Assembly (NCBI GenBank): GCA_036346205.1
Contig: JARFJB010000825.1
Span: 31,001-95,000, forward strand
Length of the DNA stretch: 64,000 nt
From: Vesta saturnalis
Taxonomy: Eukaryota > Arthropoda > Insecta > Coleoptera > Lampyridae
Direction of reading: 5' to 3'
Shown: positions 9,487 to 19,460 of the stretch, piece by piece
How positions within the stretch are numbered: the first letter of the stretch is position 1
Layout of the letters: every line of letters starts with the position of its first letter
Notes under the pieces: generated by a model
What the model saw: only the letters and a program-made list of their open reading frames with translations
Database searches by the model: none
Told to the model about the DNA's origin: nothing
Program-made: the position numbers and the translations under genes

Positions 9487-11159
9487 TTATTTTAATTTTG
9501 ATAGGTACTTGAGTTTTGAAATAATAGTAACATTAAATTTGGCCAATTTACGATAAGTAGCTTTATCTCTACTAATGCAAATCTGGTCCCAATGCAATTC
9601 TTGGACCCAAACCAAAAGGAATGTAAGAACCGAACTATTTTGATTTGTTCTCATCATTAAATCTTTCAGGATCAAATCGATCAGGATTAGGTAAATTGAG
9701 GATCACGGTGCATGCTGTATATAGGTATTCCGACCACTTCGCCTTTATGGAGGTGAATAGGTTTTTCAACTTTTCGTGTTGGTTCAATAGTGTAAGGTTT
9801 AGAAGCGGTTCGATCGGTTAAAGCTATACTTGGCCATTTTCTCAGTGTTTCTGAAAATAAACAACATAACGCGGTGACGATACTAGTTATAGCATTACCT
9901 GATATCACCATATCTAAATACTTCATCTTTAGCACGATGTCGTATGTGACAATACCTTCAGATTGTTCTAAAGTGTCGTCGATTTCTTTTTGTAGGCGTT
10001 GCTGTATATCGCAATCGACCGCTAACTCATATAGAGTAAAGCACATGGCGTTAGAGACATTTCGAAACCAGCAAAGAAAAAAAAGTACTTGTGCGGTTAA
10101 ATCGTCATCTGATAATTCAGTTTTACGATTCTTAACCTGCTTACCGATATCAGATTCTTCCAATAAGCAAAACTAGAATCTACGACATCGTCATTATCAT
10201 ATTTAAATTTCCTTTTCTGGCCTCCATTAATAGATGTATCATATCTGGTCACAATACCATTTTTCTCGAGTATCAATAGTTGTTTTACCAAATTCGAAAG
10301 AATGACGTAACTTGTTCACTAGTAAACCTCACTCCTAAAATCTAAACAGAAGCATAATATGTTGATAGTTACACATAATACTTACGTCGGCAAGTTTAGG
10401 AGCTAGTCCTATTAGTAAAAATCTAATAGTTTTTCGAATTCCTGAGAGATCCGTTGCGTCCTTCCCCATTAAATAAAATTTGTTCTCTGGCTCTTTGAGT
10501 GAATTGCACGTACACCAAAAGCTGCAGATCCAATTACGTCACTTGTGAATCTAACAAGCGCATCTTTTATGTCGATATCAATTTTACCAGAACCTCGGTC
10601 TTGTAAATATTCAAGGAATTGATCTGTACATTCTAGAAAAGTTTGAACATTCCGCGAATTTTGCTACCTGTAAACGTTGGACTTAAAGTGACCTCATTTC
10701 TTTCCATCTTTGTCCTAAAGAAAACTTTATAATAAGCAAAGTACGTGTATAATACATCACCTTGTAGCAAAGTAAATTTTACCCCATAGATCATTTTCAA
10801 CATTTATAAACGGATAATGATCTGAAAGTCTCAAACTCTTTGTTTAGAATTTGTTTAATTAAAGTAGGATCTTTTATTAAAAGGATATTTCGGAAAAATA
10901 AATTAATACCGATGTAACTAAAAGAGAAAAGTCAGGAATACTAAAATTTCTGATTCTCTTACCGATCCTCCGGATAACGATTTTGTATATCCACTAAAAC
11001 GTCACAGTTTGACTTTAAGGGCACAAGAAATGCTAGACTCCCTTTCCAAACTTCGAGAGGGCTACATACATCCACGCCTCTATTTTTCCAATAAAAAGAA
11101 GTTTTCAAAATGTAATAAAACAATGCTGTAAAAATAACACATGAAATAATCCAGAACAT
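9487..11159 (-). pseudogene. CYP9-family cytochrome P450, broken
   Basis: P450s are haem mono-oxygenases; CYP9 enzymes are membrane-anchored in the ER and often act on toxins and insecticides. Exon 1 (11159-10963) has a hydrophobic anchor and FYWKNRGV. A 45-bp GT-AG intron follows (10962-10918). Exon 2 carries GQRWKEMRSLLSPTF-like helix C sequence and SAAFGV, and ends at a GTAAGT donor (10385). Further on are DMIHLLMEARKGNL-like text (frameshifted), the I-helix region (FFLCWFRNVSNAMCF, where AGFET is expected), the K-helix ETLRKWPS, PDRFDPERF, and a haem loop PFGLGPR. One base is missing exactly before the cysteine codon of that loop, so the haem ligand is out of frame. There are several other frameshifts. 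A related locus on the other strand lies at 61400. A TATATAAATA sequence stands about 190 bp upstream. Confidence 0.85.
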
Positions 11160-11924
11160 GTTGACTTAATTGATATTTAAACATTAGCTATCAAATTACT
11201 TCAACTTGATCTTTTTGCAACTGTTATAAAATATTTGAGTTGCTTAACGCTGTTAGTTCATTGAATTACTGAAGGTTACTGCTATAGATAGACGATAATT
11301 AGTGTAACGAGCACTACGTCATTGTTTAATTGATCTGTTTTCTGGGGTATATTTATATACATTACACCGCTTCTATTTTTAAGCAAAAAAGGGGTGCTCT
11401 TTCTCGGTAAGTGAAAACGGAAATTCTGTCTTATTTTATTGTTTGTCATAAATAGAGTGACTAGAATTTCCGAATTAAAAAAAGTACACTTTGAAAATGA
11501 TTAATAATTCTTTAATTATAGTATTTGTCTGTCAACTTAGCCTTGTTTAATAAACTTAAATTGACCTTAATTTTATATCGAAATTCCTCCCGAGTCAAGT
11601 TTACATTGTATTTTATCATCCTCACCTTTGTCAGTGTAAAAACACACTTAATCTACTTTTTTTAACACTCCAGTATCGTATACCTTGGATGACCATATTT
11701 ATTTTCAGAAAAATAAGTACAGAAATAAAAAGTAACAAAAAGTTGTATTAGGAATAGATAAAAACGGACAAATCAAAGAACTAAATGTAGAGTGACATAG
11801 CCAAGCATCAAAACGAGAATAAAAAAATGACACATGCATATACATAATATACGTACCTATATTCCTATATTAGAAAAAATACAAACACATAAAATACTCT
11901 GGCAGAAATGTGTAATGTTATTAA
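11160..11924. other. P450 upstream region and unassigned DNA
   Basis: 11160-11360 would be the promoter side of the P450 remnant, with TATATAAATATA at about 11345-11356 on either strand. The rest holds no recognisable gene. Confidence 0.35.
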
Positions 11925-13736
11925 TTATTTTGACGTGCCTGCAACGCCATCAGTGGGGTCACCTTTGTGCCAATCGTATTTTTGAGAGCTTAGGATAGAT
12001 TCCAAAATTTGCTTTCTGGTCTTCAAAAACTGGAACATTTCACTGCAAGTCTCATCGAAGTTTGTGTACACTTGCATCACAGCTTCTAGTGTCGATATTT
12101 TCATTTGCGATTTTTCTGCGCTCCAGTAGTTATTAATATTAGAGAATAGTCGCTCAATTGACGCACTTGTTCCAGGAAGAGAAAAAATAAACTGACATAA
12201 AATCTTCACTTGATCCAGACCCTTGATTCCATTTAAATACTTCAACCCATCGATCTTCGGTAGCTATATTTTTCGAGTTCCACTCGGCAATTTTATCTTC
12301 TGACAGTTTGGCTTGTAATAGACAAACTTCATCGAAGAGTTCGTCCTCATTCAGTGTCGAACCCAAGTAGTCTTTAAAAGCAGCACATGAACACAAAATT
12401 TGAATAAAATAATCTAACCTGTGAGATGAAGTCATCTCGATAGTTTAAACTACCTTCCCAATTGTCAAGTTGTAAAAGGGATTCTCTTACTTTAAGCGGC
12501 AAAAATAATTTATTTAAACGATTTTCAAGCTTATTTTGAAGATCGAAATACTCTAGAGCGGCCTCTGTTGCGCATATTTTGTCACCCTCTACCTTTAATA
12601 TGACTTTGTGAAACATAGAAGCAATGTTGTGTACAAACCACATCCAAATTTCGCTGGTGCGACACTCAAAAATTGCTTCAAAATCATTGGACAATTTTCA
12701 ATAGACAACAAGTATGCTTTCAACGGTTCGTACATTTGTAGAATTCGTTCAATTGCGGGCATCAGACTTAAAAATCTTGTTTTAGAAAATAATAACATCT
12801 TTTGTATTCAACATTAACAAAGTCGCAGAATTGTTTAAGTTGATTTACTCTCACTGTATAAATATAGAAATGCTTAAATAACTTAACAACAATAACCTCA
12901 ACGTCAATTGGTAAGACGTCCGTAGCATTTTGTACGCAATTGTTCAAAATGTGTGCAACAACCAATGTCAACCAGAGGTTTGCCACGAGAAGCATTCAAT
13001 TTTGCAAATAGGTTGTTCACTCCTTTCTTTTCATTCCGCCAAAATTTGTATTGGTATCATCAGCAGCTAATCCAATACACTTGTCCACTAAATTGTGGGT
13101 TTTCAAAGTATTAAACACATAACTATTTAACTGTTCTGATGTTTCACCAGGTAAGTCTTGCAACTGAAGTAATTTCACTTGAATACCTTTTTCACAATTA
13201 AAGTATCTCACCAACAAAGGTACTACTTTAATTTCTTTGTGGTTGGACGAATCGATCATGATGCTAACAAAATGTGCTTTGTGTAGATCAAGTTCCAATC
13301 GCAACTGGGATTCTTTAGCAAAAACATTTTTACAATGGCTTCAGTTTTGGTTCGAGCTGCCATAAATTTGTGCTCAAACATGTTCGCTATTAGCTTTGAT
13401 GTGCAATCCAAAGATCTAAAACTCTGCTGATGCTTGATCGTATGATACGCGAAAGTACCTTCCTTGGCTGCAATTAACATATTTTCAGAGCTGAAGTTTT
13501 CACTTTTGAAAAAGTGTTTAGTGTAGCGCTTTTAGACTTCGTATTTGCAGCTAATGTATGCTTTTTCTTGGTTAGATGAGCCTTAATATTGCTGCGACCA
13601 CTGTTGGAAATATCAACATCACTTCTACAAATTTCACAGTACACAATATGCGGACTCAATTTATTTTTATTTTCATAAACGGATATTCTTTCTGTAACTC
13701 CAAATTAAAATGACACTTTCTTCGAGGCGGTGCCAT
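11925..13736 (-). pseudogene. hAT-superfamily transposase with BED-like zinc finger, decayed
   Basis: hAT transposases cut and paste their element using an RNase H-like DDE core. The start MAPPRRKCHFNLELQKEYPF (ATG at 13736) leads, after a frameshift near 13660, into a zinc finger VYCEICRSDVDI ... HLTKKKH. Next are TFAYHTIKHQQSF, then FVSIMIDSSNHKEIKVVPLL, where the first catalytic aspartate lies in IMIDSS, and CIGLAADDTNTNFGG. The central TRFLSLMPAIERILQMYEPL and the C-terminal dimerisation region with SLPGTSASIERLFSNINNYW complete the family layout in the right order. At least five frameshifts or stops separate the pieces. It is the type often annotated in insects as a zinc-finger BED protein. 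No terminal inverted repeats were identified. The upstream region looks like a heat-shock promoter. Confidence 0.85.
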
Positions 13737-13920
13737 GTTTACGCAAATAATGCACAAGTAGGTAACTGAAATAAAACGACGTTGCTTTTAGTAAGCGAAA
13801 CCAGCACCGAAAACCAGACTGCATTCAACAAAACAATTAACAAATAATATGTTCGCTTGCTGTCGAACGGTAGAACTCGTGTAGAATTGAACTTGTTTAG
13901 TCTTAGTTCGAGCGCTGTCG

Positions 13921-14047
13921 CTATTTATATGCGGTTCCTAAACTGCTTCGATTCTCGCACGTTCCAGTCGCGGAGCATTCTGGGCTGTGCGTCTAGGATA
14001 ATCGAGGGCGGACTGGAACGTTCGAGAAACAAACTACGCGAACATTC
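13921..14047 (-). promoter_or_regulatory. hsp70-like heat-shock promoter upstream of the hAT transposase
   Basis: Read on the minus strand there is a TATA box ATATAAATAG (13930-13921) about 185 bp upstream of the transposase ATG. Fourteen bases upstream is a heat-shock element TGGAACGTGCGAGAATC (within 13966-13944, one unit imperfect). About 50 bp further is a perfect three-unit element with GAA, TTC and GAA spaced by two bases (14016-14028), and then a two-unit element GAACATTC (14040-14047). HSF trimers bind alternating nGAAn/nTTCn units. The order and spacing (HSEs, TATA, then an AT-rich 5' leader with TTCAATTC) are those of insect hsp70 promoters. That it drives the hAT gene is inference from position. 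Confidence 0.7.
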
Positions 14048-14050
14048 TCA

Positions 14051-14690
14051 ACAACTTCTTAACGTCGTTATTGCATCATGATCAGTGAATCACCGATAAG
14101 CATTCTTTTTAAATAAAAAATAAATATTTTGGTATACCTATTTGCGATATTTGCATCTTCAAGAAAAAGAAAGTACATCATGCTTCTATTAAGGACCTTA
14201 AGGCACTGGCAGAAAAGAAAGTACTGTCCTACTAAAATAAGTACGTATGGTCACCGTACGTATACCACAATGAAAGGTTTCTCCCATTATGCATTACAAT
14301 CTGCTAGAGTGAAAATAAAACTAATCGCTAAATCGACTTAGCTCATTTTACAACTGTGTGTGTATGGATGTATATTAATATTCAGGATAACTCTAAAACG
14401 AAAATACCTAGGTATGTACTTAAACTTTTGTGTTTAAGCTTGTTTTCATTTGGCTTAGAGCTGATTAGATTTTGGGAAAATCCAACGGCGGAGAGGGGAG
14501 TGTAGTAGAGGTAGTTTTTGGTTTTTATCAAATATTTCTAAAATAGCTGCATGTTTAAAAGATATAAAAATGCCTGGATATAGACCTTAAAGATATCGAT
14601 TAATTATGTTCAATGCAACTTTTTGATATGACGCGTAATTTAGCGGCAAAAAAATTCCTAATGTACAATTTAAGAATTACTTCAAATTCT
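14051..14690. other. No gene recognised
   Basis: Unassigned sequence with a few open frames lacking motifs. Confidence 0.35.
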
Positions 14691-14770
14691 TTCATTATCT
14701 GAATAAGGATTCATTTTATAAGAAAAAGTGTAGACATATTTTTTAAAGAAAACTTAATTTTACATAAATA
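14691..14770. repeat. Left part of a dispersed repeat split by the DD82E element
   Basis: The stretch AAGAAAAAGTGTAGACATAT and its continuation to TTTTACATAAATA resembles 33680-33725. The repeat resumes at 16901 on the far side of the DD82E transposon. Confidence 0.5.
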
Positions 14771-14857
14771 CAGTCCGCGCGGCCAAAGAATGCCTGAACG
14801 TTGGATGCGCATTCGTCCAGCTTCAAGTCTCCTAAGCGCGGCATGTCAGTGGCGTCG
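14771..14857 (+). repeat. Left terminal inverted repeat region of DD82E element
   Basis: 25-bp outer repeat (14771-14795) plus an inner 11-bp repeat (14847-14857). Confidence 0.85.
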
Positions 14858-15255
14858 CCACCAAAAGCGCGTTCCGTTTATTATCATGTATTACACTAAT
14901 TAATTATTTATTTCTGTTATTAATTTACATACGTACTTGTTAATTTAACTTTATTACAATTATTGCAACAAAACGACAGTGAACCATTTTGTGTCCTATG
15001 TGAATTTTAAAGCTCATAATACTCAAATTTATTAGACAAATATGTATAAACAACAAATACTTTCACAATACATAGTAAAATAAATAAGTAGTTTTGCGGC
15101 GCATGTAATGCTAATGGCATTTGCTTAAATTCTCATTAAAGAAATCCTAATAGTTGACATTCCTTAGTATCATTAACAACAGATTAGCAAATATTCAAAA
15201 ATGTTTTTATTAGTTAGTTCGTTTTCAACTGTGATTTAAAAGCGAGTGTAGAAAT

Positions 15256-16456
15256 ATGAGTTCTACATTAGGAAAAAGTGGCCAAGTAATAAGTGGTCAA
15301 ACGCGTCAGGTGATATATAATGTGTACAGTTATTTGAAAAACTTACACCCCACATATAAACAATTAAAAGAAACCGTATCTGAAGCAACAAAAAGTATAT
15401 AATTTTCACAAGACCGAGGGTGCACGGGTAACAATTCCTGCTCTACGCGAGAAATTCCACAATGACTTAGGTTGGCATGGTGGTGCTACATCTTTACGTG
15501 TTATATTAAAAGACCTGGGATTTCAATGGCATCAAACTGAGAATAATAGAAAACTTTTAATAGAGAAGAACGATATAAGGGCTCTAAGAATTACTTACTT
15601 AGAAAAAACTCAATTCTACCGAGAATTAAATCGTCCAATTATCTACATGGACGAAACATATGTTCATAGTGGACACACACAATTAACGTCGTGGAGTGAT
15701 GGCACAACTAACGAACTGCTGTCTGCAATTTACAAAGGACCAAGAATGATTGTGGTACATGCAGGAGGTGAAATGGGTTTTTTACCAGGTTGTAATCTGA
15801 TATTTTAATCAGGAACTAGCAGCGAAGACTATCACGACGAGATGAATGGTAGCAACTACGAAAAATGGTTACGTGAGAAACTTTTACCAAACTTGCCTCC
15901 ACAATCGGTTTTGGTTATTGATAATGCGCCATACCATAATGTTCAAGTGGATCGTGCTCCAACAAGTAATTCGACAAAGGCAGATATGGTGAACTGGTTA
16001 ATAGAGAAAAAGATACCGTTCACTCCTTTGATGTACAGACCACAACTTTACGAAATAATTAAGCTACACAAAAAAGAACATATAACGTACAAGTTTGATT
16101 GTATATTAAGTAATGAAGGACATGCGGTGCTGCGACTACCTCCCTATCACCCGGACTTAAACCCGATTGAGTTGATTTGGGCTCAAGTGAAAAATAATGT
16201 TGCAAAGAGAAATACCACCTTTAACTTCAATCACGTTAGAAGATTGTTGGAAGAAGAATTAGCGGCTGTTACTCAAGAAAACTGGCAAAAGTGGTGTAAG
16301 AAGGTAATCGACCAGGAAAAAAAATATTTAGAGAACGAAATACTGATTGACGTACAAGTCGAAAAACTGGTGATAAATTTGGAGGACGATTCAGAAACTG
16401 AAAGTGGCTTGTCTAGTGATGAATGGTTATGTGACTTATTTGTTAGTAGTATTTAA
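15256..16456 (+). pseudogene. DD82E transposase, one frameshift and one nonsense codon
   Basis: A cut-and-paste transposase of the IS630/Tc1/mariner superfamily. The ATG at 15256 begins an N-terminal DNA-binding region (GQTRQVIYNVYSYLKN). The frame shifts by one base near 15395-15402 and continues with VTIPALREKFHNDLGWHGG. Catalytic residues are the aspartate in YMDETYVHS, the one in VLVIDNAPYHN, and the glutamate in NPIELIW. I count 82 residues between the second and third, which makes it DD82E. LPPYHPDLNPIELIW is the hallmark of this group. A stop at 15806-15808 replaces the lysine usually seen in LIFKSG, while the rest is open to 16456 with an acidic tail. Only two lesions suggest a fairly recent insertion. 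From memory, this group has been named Sailor; I am not certain of that name. Confidence 0.85.
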
Positions 16457-16797
16457 TATTATTGTAGTAGGTAATTATCGCCGTTTGAGTAACTTTTCCC
16501 CAAAGTGTATGGTAATATAAAAATTGATTACCTAAGAAATATCATAATTTTTTTACTCTTAAAATACAGCCTATTCTGCTTCTATAATTAAAAATCGAAC
16601 TTATACTTTTTTTATTTTCATAAACGATTAAACTGTTGTGTTCATTTGTAATTCAAATATAAAATTTATTACTTGTCAACATGGTTATTTTTTTATTTTA
16701 TAAATGTTTGAACTATTACTGTTCATATGTAACTCAAATAAATAAAATATTTTAAAATTTCTTGTGGTTTGGTGACGAATAATTGAAAACGCGACAC

Positions 16798-16900
16798 CGA
16801 CGCCACTGGTAATGCTTTCAGTCGCTATTGCATTAACGAGTGCGGCCGAATGCACGAACATCCATGCGCGACACGAGGCATTCTTTGGCCGCGAGGACTG
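16798..16900 (-). repeat. Right terminal inverted repeat region of DD82E element
   Basis: Reverse-complement counterpart of the left end: inner repeat 16798-16808, outer repeat 16876-16900. Confidence 0.85.
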
Positions 16901-17160
16901 TAGTCTTCACAAAGTTTTTTAATGTAAAGCGTAATAAATGTAAGAATTAAGTATTTCCTATATCCAAACCCACTCATTTTTTAGTTAAATTCGTCTTTAT
17001 CTGAAACTACCCGTCATAGTCAAAACTAGGCGTAAAAGTTATAGCTTTTAAAGGGAACTCTTGTATATTTTATTCTTATTGGGTGCGAAATAAAGTACGC
17101 AAGATATTCATCAATAACTGTTATTAGACATAGTAAACTTAAGAGTAGTTTTATTTCAAA
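16901..17160 (+). repeat. Dispersed repeat (DR-C), right part
   Basis: 16935-17150 is matched in reverse complement by 25600-25775. Shared landmarks are CCAAACCCACTC, CGTCTTTATC followed by GAAACTACCCG, and TTATTGGGTGCGRAATA-type text. It joins the left part at 14691-14770 across the DD82E insertion. Confidence 0.6.
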
Positions 17161-17329
17161 ATCTTTGTGCCATCGTTAACGGACGTATAAATAAAGTTTT
17201 TTATATAAATTTAGCATTTTAGAATTCTTTAATTATAATCTATGGTCGATATGTCTTCCGTTTTCTTGGAGGCACAACTGAAGGCGGTTTTGAAAAGACC
17301 CTGCTAACATGTCAGCCGTAATACTCTCA

Positions 17330-17740
17330 AACGTGTTTCTTATTCATTGTTGCATATTTTCTTGTTTAGTTGGCGGCTTTTAGAAAACGAGTTCCTCAAC
17401 ATAGCACCACAAAAGGAAATCCAGTTTAGGTAAATCGGGAGATGGGGGTGACCAGTTACAGGGCTCTCCTCTACCAATCCAGCAATTTGGAAAGAATGCA
17501 TTAAGATGGTCCTGAATAATGAACAGGGCTCCATCGTGTTGCAGTCACATTTCACTCCTCTCTGTTATTGACAAATTTTCACATAGATTTTACAAATGAT
17601 TTTGCAAAGAATCAATATACACGGCTCCATTCAAATCCCCGTTCAAAAAATAAAGTCCAATAACGTGTTCACCAATAATCCCGCCCCAAACATTTATTGA
17701 CCGTTTGTGTTGATAGTCGACCTGCCCTGGGCCCGCTCTA
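17330..17740 (-). pseudogene. Mariner-group transposase, C-terminal half
   Basis: On the minus strand, frames read INVWGGIIGEHVIGLYFLNG and AVYIDSLQNHL. These are followed by LQHDGALF (second catalytic aspartate), CWIGRGEP and SPPSPDLPKLDFLLW (third aspartate). It is the same type as the DD41D transposase at 54.3-57.1 kb, although a small deletion shortens the spacing between the last two aspartates. No TIRs found; 5' truncated. Confidence 0.7.
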
Positions 17741-17892
17741 GCCTTCATGTCACCCCGGACAAACAGACAATTTGCCGCAAGTTTTTTTTAAATAAAATAA
17801 AAATTATGTTAAAATCATTTATTTAAAAAAATATATGTAATACATTACATAATAAACATTTAAAGCATTTTTATTGCTATACTTATATTCTA
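17741..17892. other. AT-rich spacer
   Basis: Between the mariner remnant and the hAT C-terminus; nothing recognised. Confidence 0.4.
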
Positions 17893-19460
17893 TTAAGAAA
17901 GTACAAAAACTATTGCATAACCAAACAGAGAAATTTTAGATTCTATAAAAATATAACTATAAAATAAAGTAACATAAAAGAAATTGTTCTTTCTAACTTT
18001 GATTTCCGCAAATGTTTTTATTACTTCTTTTAAGTTAACTTGATCAGCAATTTCATGCTCAATCGCTAAAATGACCAACCAATTAAGACGATTTTGCGTT
18101 GTAGTTGAACTTAAAAAATTCTTAATCAATTTTAATTTGGAAAAACTTTTTTCTCCACTTGCAACAGTTATTGGTATACACAGCAATACTCTTAAGGAAA
18201 CACTTATGTTTGGGGCACAATTTAACATTGTTATTAATTTTAGAACAGTGCTTGGGCTTTCTTTTTTGCCCATAAGCCCAGATACTGTACAAATTTCTTC
18301 TGCTAATTCTACCCCATTAATATCAACAGAATCACTGTGAGTTAAAATACTTTCTAGATCGTTGCAATGTTTTAAAAGGTTTTCTTTAGACCTTATAATT
18401 TTCTTTAGGATTCTCGATCGGTTCATCTCGAGCTTCGTATGAGAAATTCCTTTTTTTTCTTCTTACGCGGTGTCGTGGTATTGTTGATTCAAAATTGGCT
18501 ACAACGTCAATTTCGTCAGCCAGTTCTCTCGCATCAACAATAGTTTCATTAAAAGATTTATCCGATCGAAGATCCTGAAAAAACTTTTTGCAATTTTGCC
18601 AAAGATCAAGTGCAGATGCTAGATCATAATCTTTGTCTGCAACAATTTGCTTATTGATTAATACAGTTTAAAATTTTATGCCAAAGAACTATTGAACACA
18701 AAATTTAAATTGTTTAATACAACTTAATAAACCCGAGGCTTCGTCCCTTATTAAATTATCAATTTCTTCATTCTCATAAATGCTTAGCAAGGCGTCGTAT
18801 ACGCCTCCGATATAAAATCTTAAAGGCTTTAAAACCTCTATCCTACTCTCCCATCTAGTATCACTTAATGGTTTTAAAGTCAAACCCTGCACATGTTTCA
18901 GAAGAATTGCCCAGCGAAAAGTAGATGCAGAAAAAAATACTTATATTTTTTGAATCATATTAAAGAAATTAGCGTCTTCCAAAGATGCTTTTACCACTAC
19001 TAGATTGAGAGAGTTACTACTACATAGAACGTAGAAAGCTCGCGGATTTAGGTTCTTAATCCTAGATTGCACTCCTGATTTATCGCCCCGCATATTGGAC
19101 CCGTCCTCTTGTATCCTGTAAATTTAAACCCAAATTGTTAAGTTCTGCAATTATAATTTCAAACATTTGCTACCCTGTAGAATTTTCAACTGGAAGAAAA
19201 CCCAAAAAGCTTTCCTTAATTTTAATTTCAACCTCATCCCGATTGGAATCAGTTTTATTGATTGAAACATATCTGATTACAAAAGTCATTTGCTCCACAT
19301 TAGAAATATCAGGAGTGCAATCTAAAATTATCGAATAATATTTGGCTTTTTTTATTTCATTAATAATATAAGATTTCACACTTTGATGCAACAGGTCTAT
19401 TATCTCGTTTTGAATATTTTTCCCCAAATAGTGAGCTTTCGTTTCTTCTTTTTTAAGCAC
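17893..19460 (-). pseudogene. TTF/ZMYM1-type hAT transposase, C-terminal two-thirds
   Basis: This continues the gene whose N-terminus is at 21851-22809. The order on the minus strand is: KEETKAHYLGKNIQNEII and YYSIILDCTPDISNVEQM (catalytic D in ILDCTPD), SNMRGDKSGVQSRIKNLNPR, SSNSLNLVVVKASL, then a stop in IQKI*VFFSAST. After that come PLSDTRWESRIEVLKPL, a DLRSDKSFNETI segment with HRVRRKKRNFSYEA, and, after a frameshift near 18420, the dimerisation domain ending SVSLRVLLCIPITVASGEKSFSK. This is the classic domain order of animal ZMYM1-like hAT proteins. Several stops and frameshifts. Confidence 0.85.

Larger units (their letters stand above)
14771..16900 (+). mobile_element. IS630/Tc1/mariner element, DD82E type, with TIRs and TA duplication
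   Basis: The element is 2130 bp, bounded by TA at 14769-14770 and 16901-16902. The outer 25 bases of both ends are inverted repeats with a single mismatch; they start CAGTCCGCGCGGCCAAAGAA at 14771 and CAGTCCTCGCGGCCAAAGAA read inward from 16900. A second inverted pair, CAGTGGCGTCG, lies 76 bp (14847-14857) and 92 bp (16808-16798) inside the ends. The transposase runs in the plus direction. Structure is complete, but the gene carries two lesions. Confidence 0.9.
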
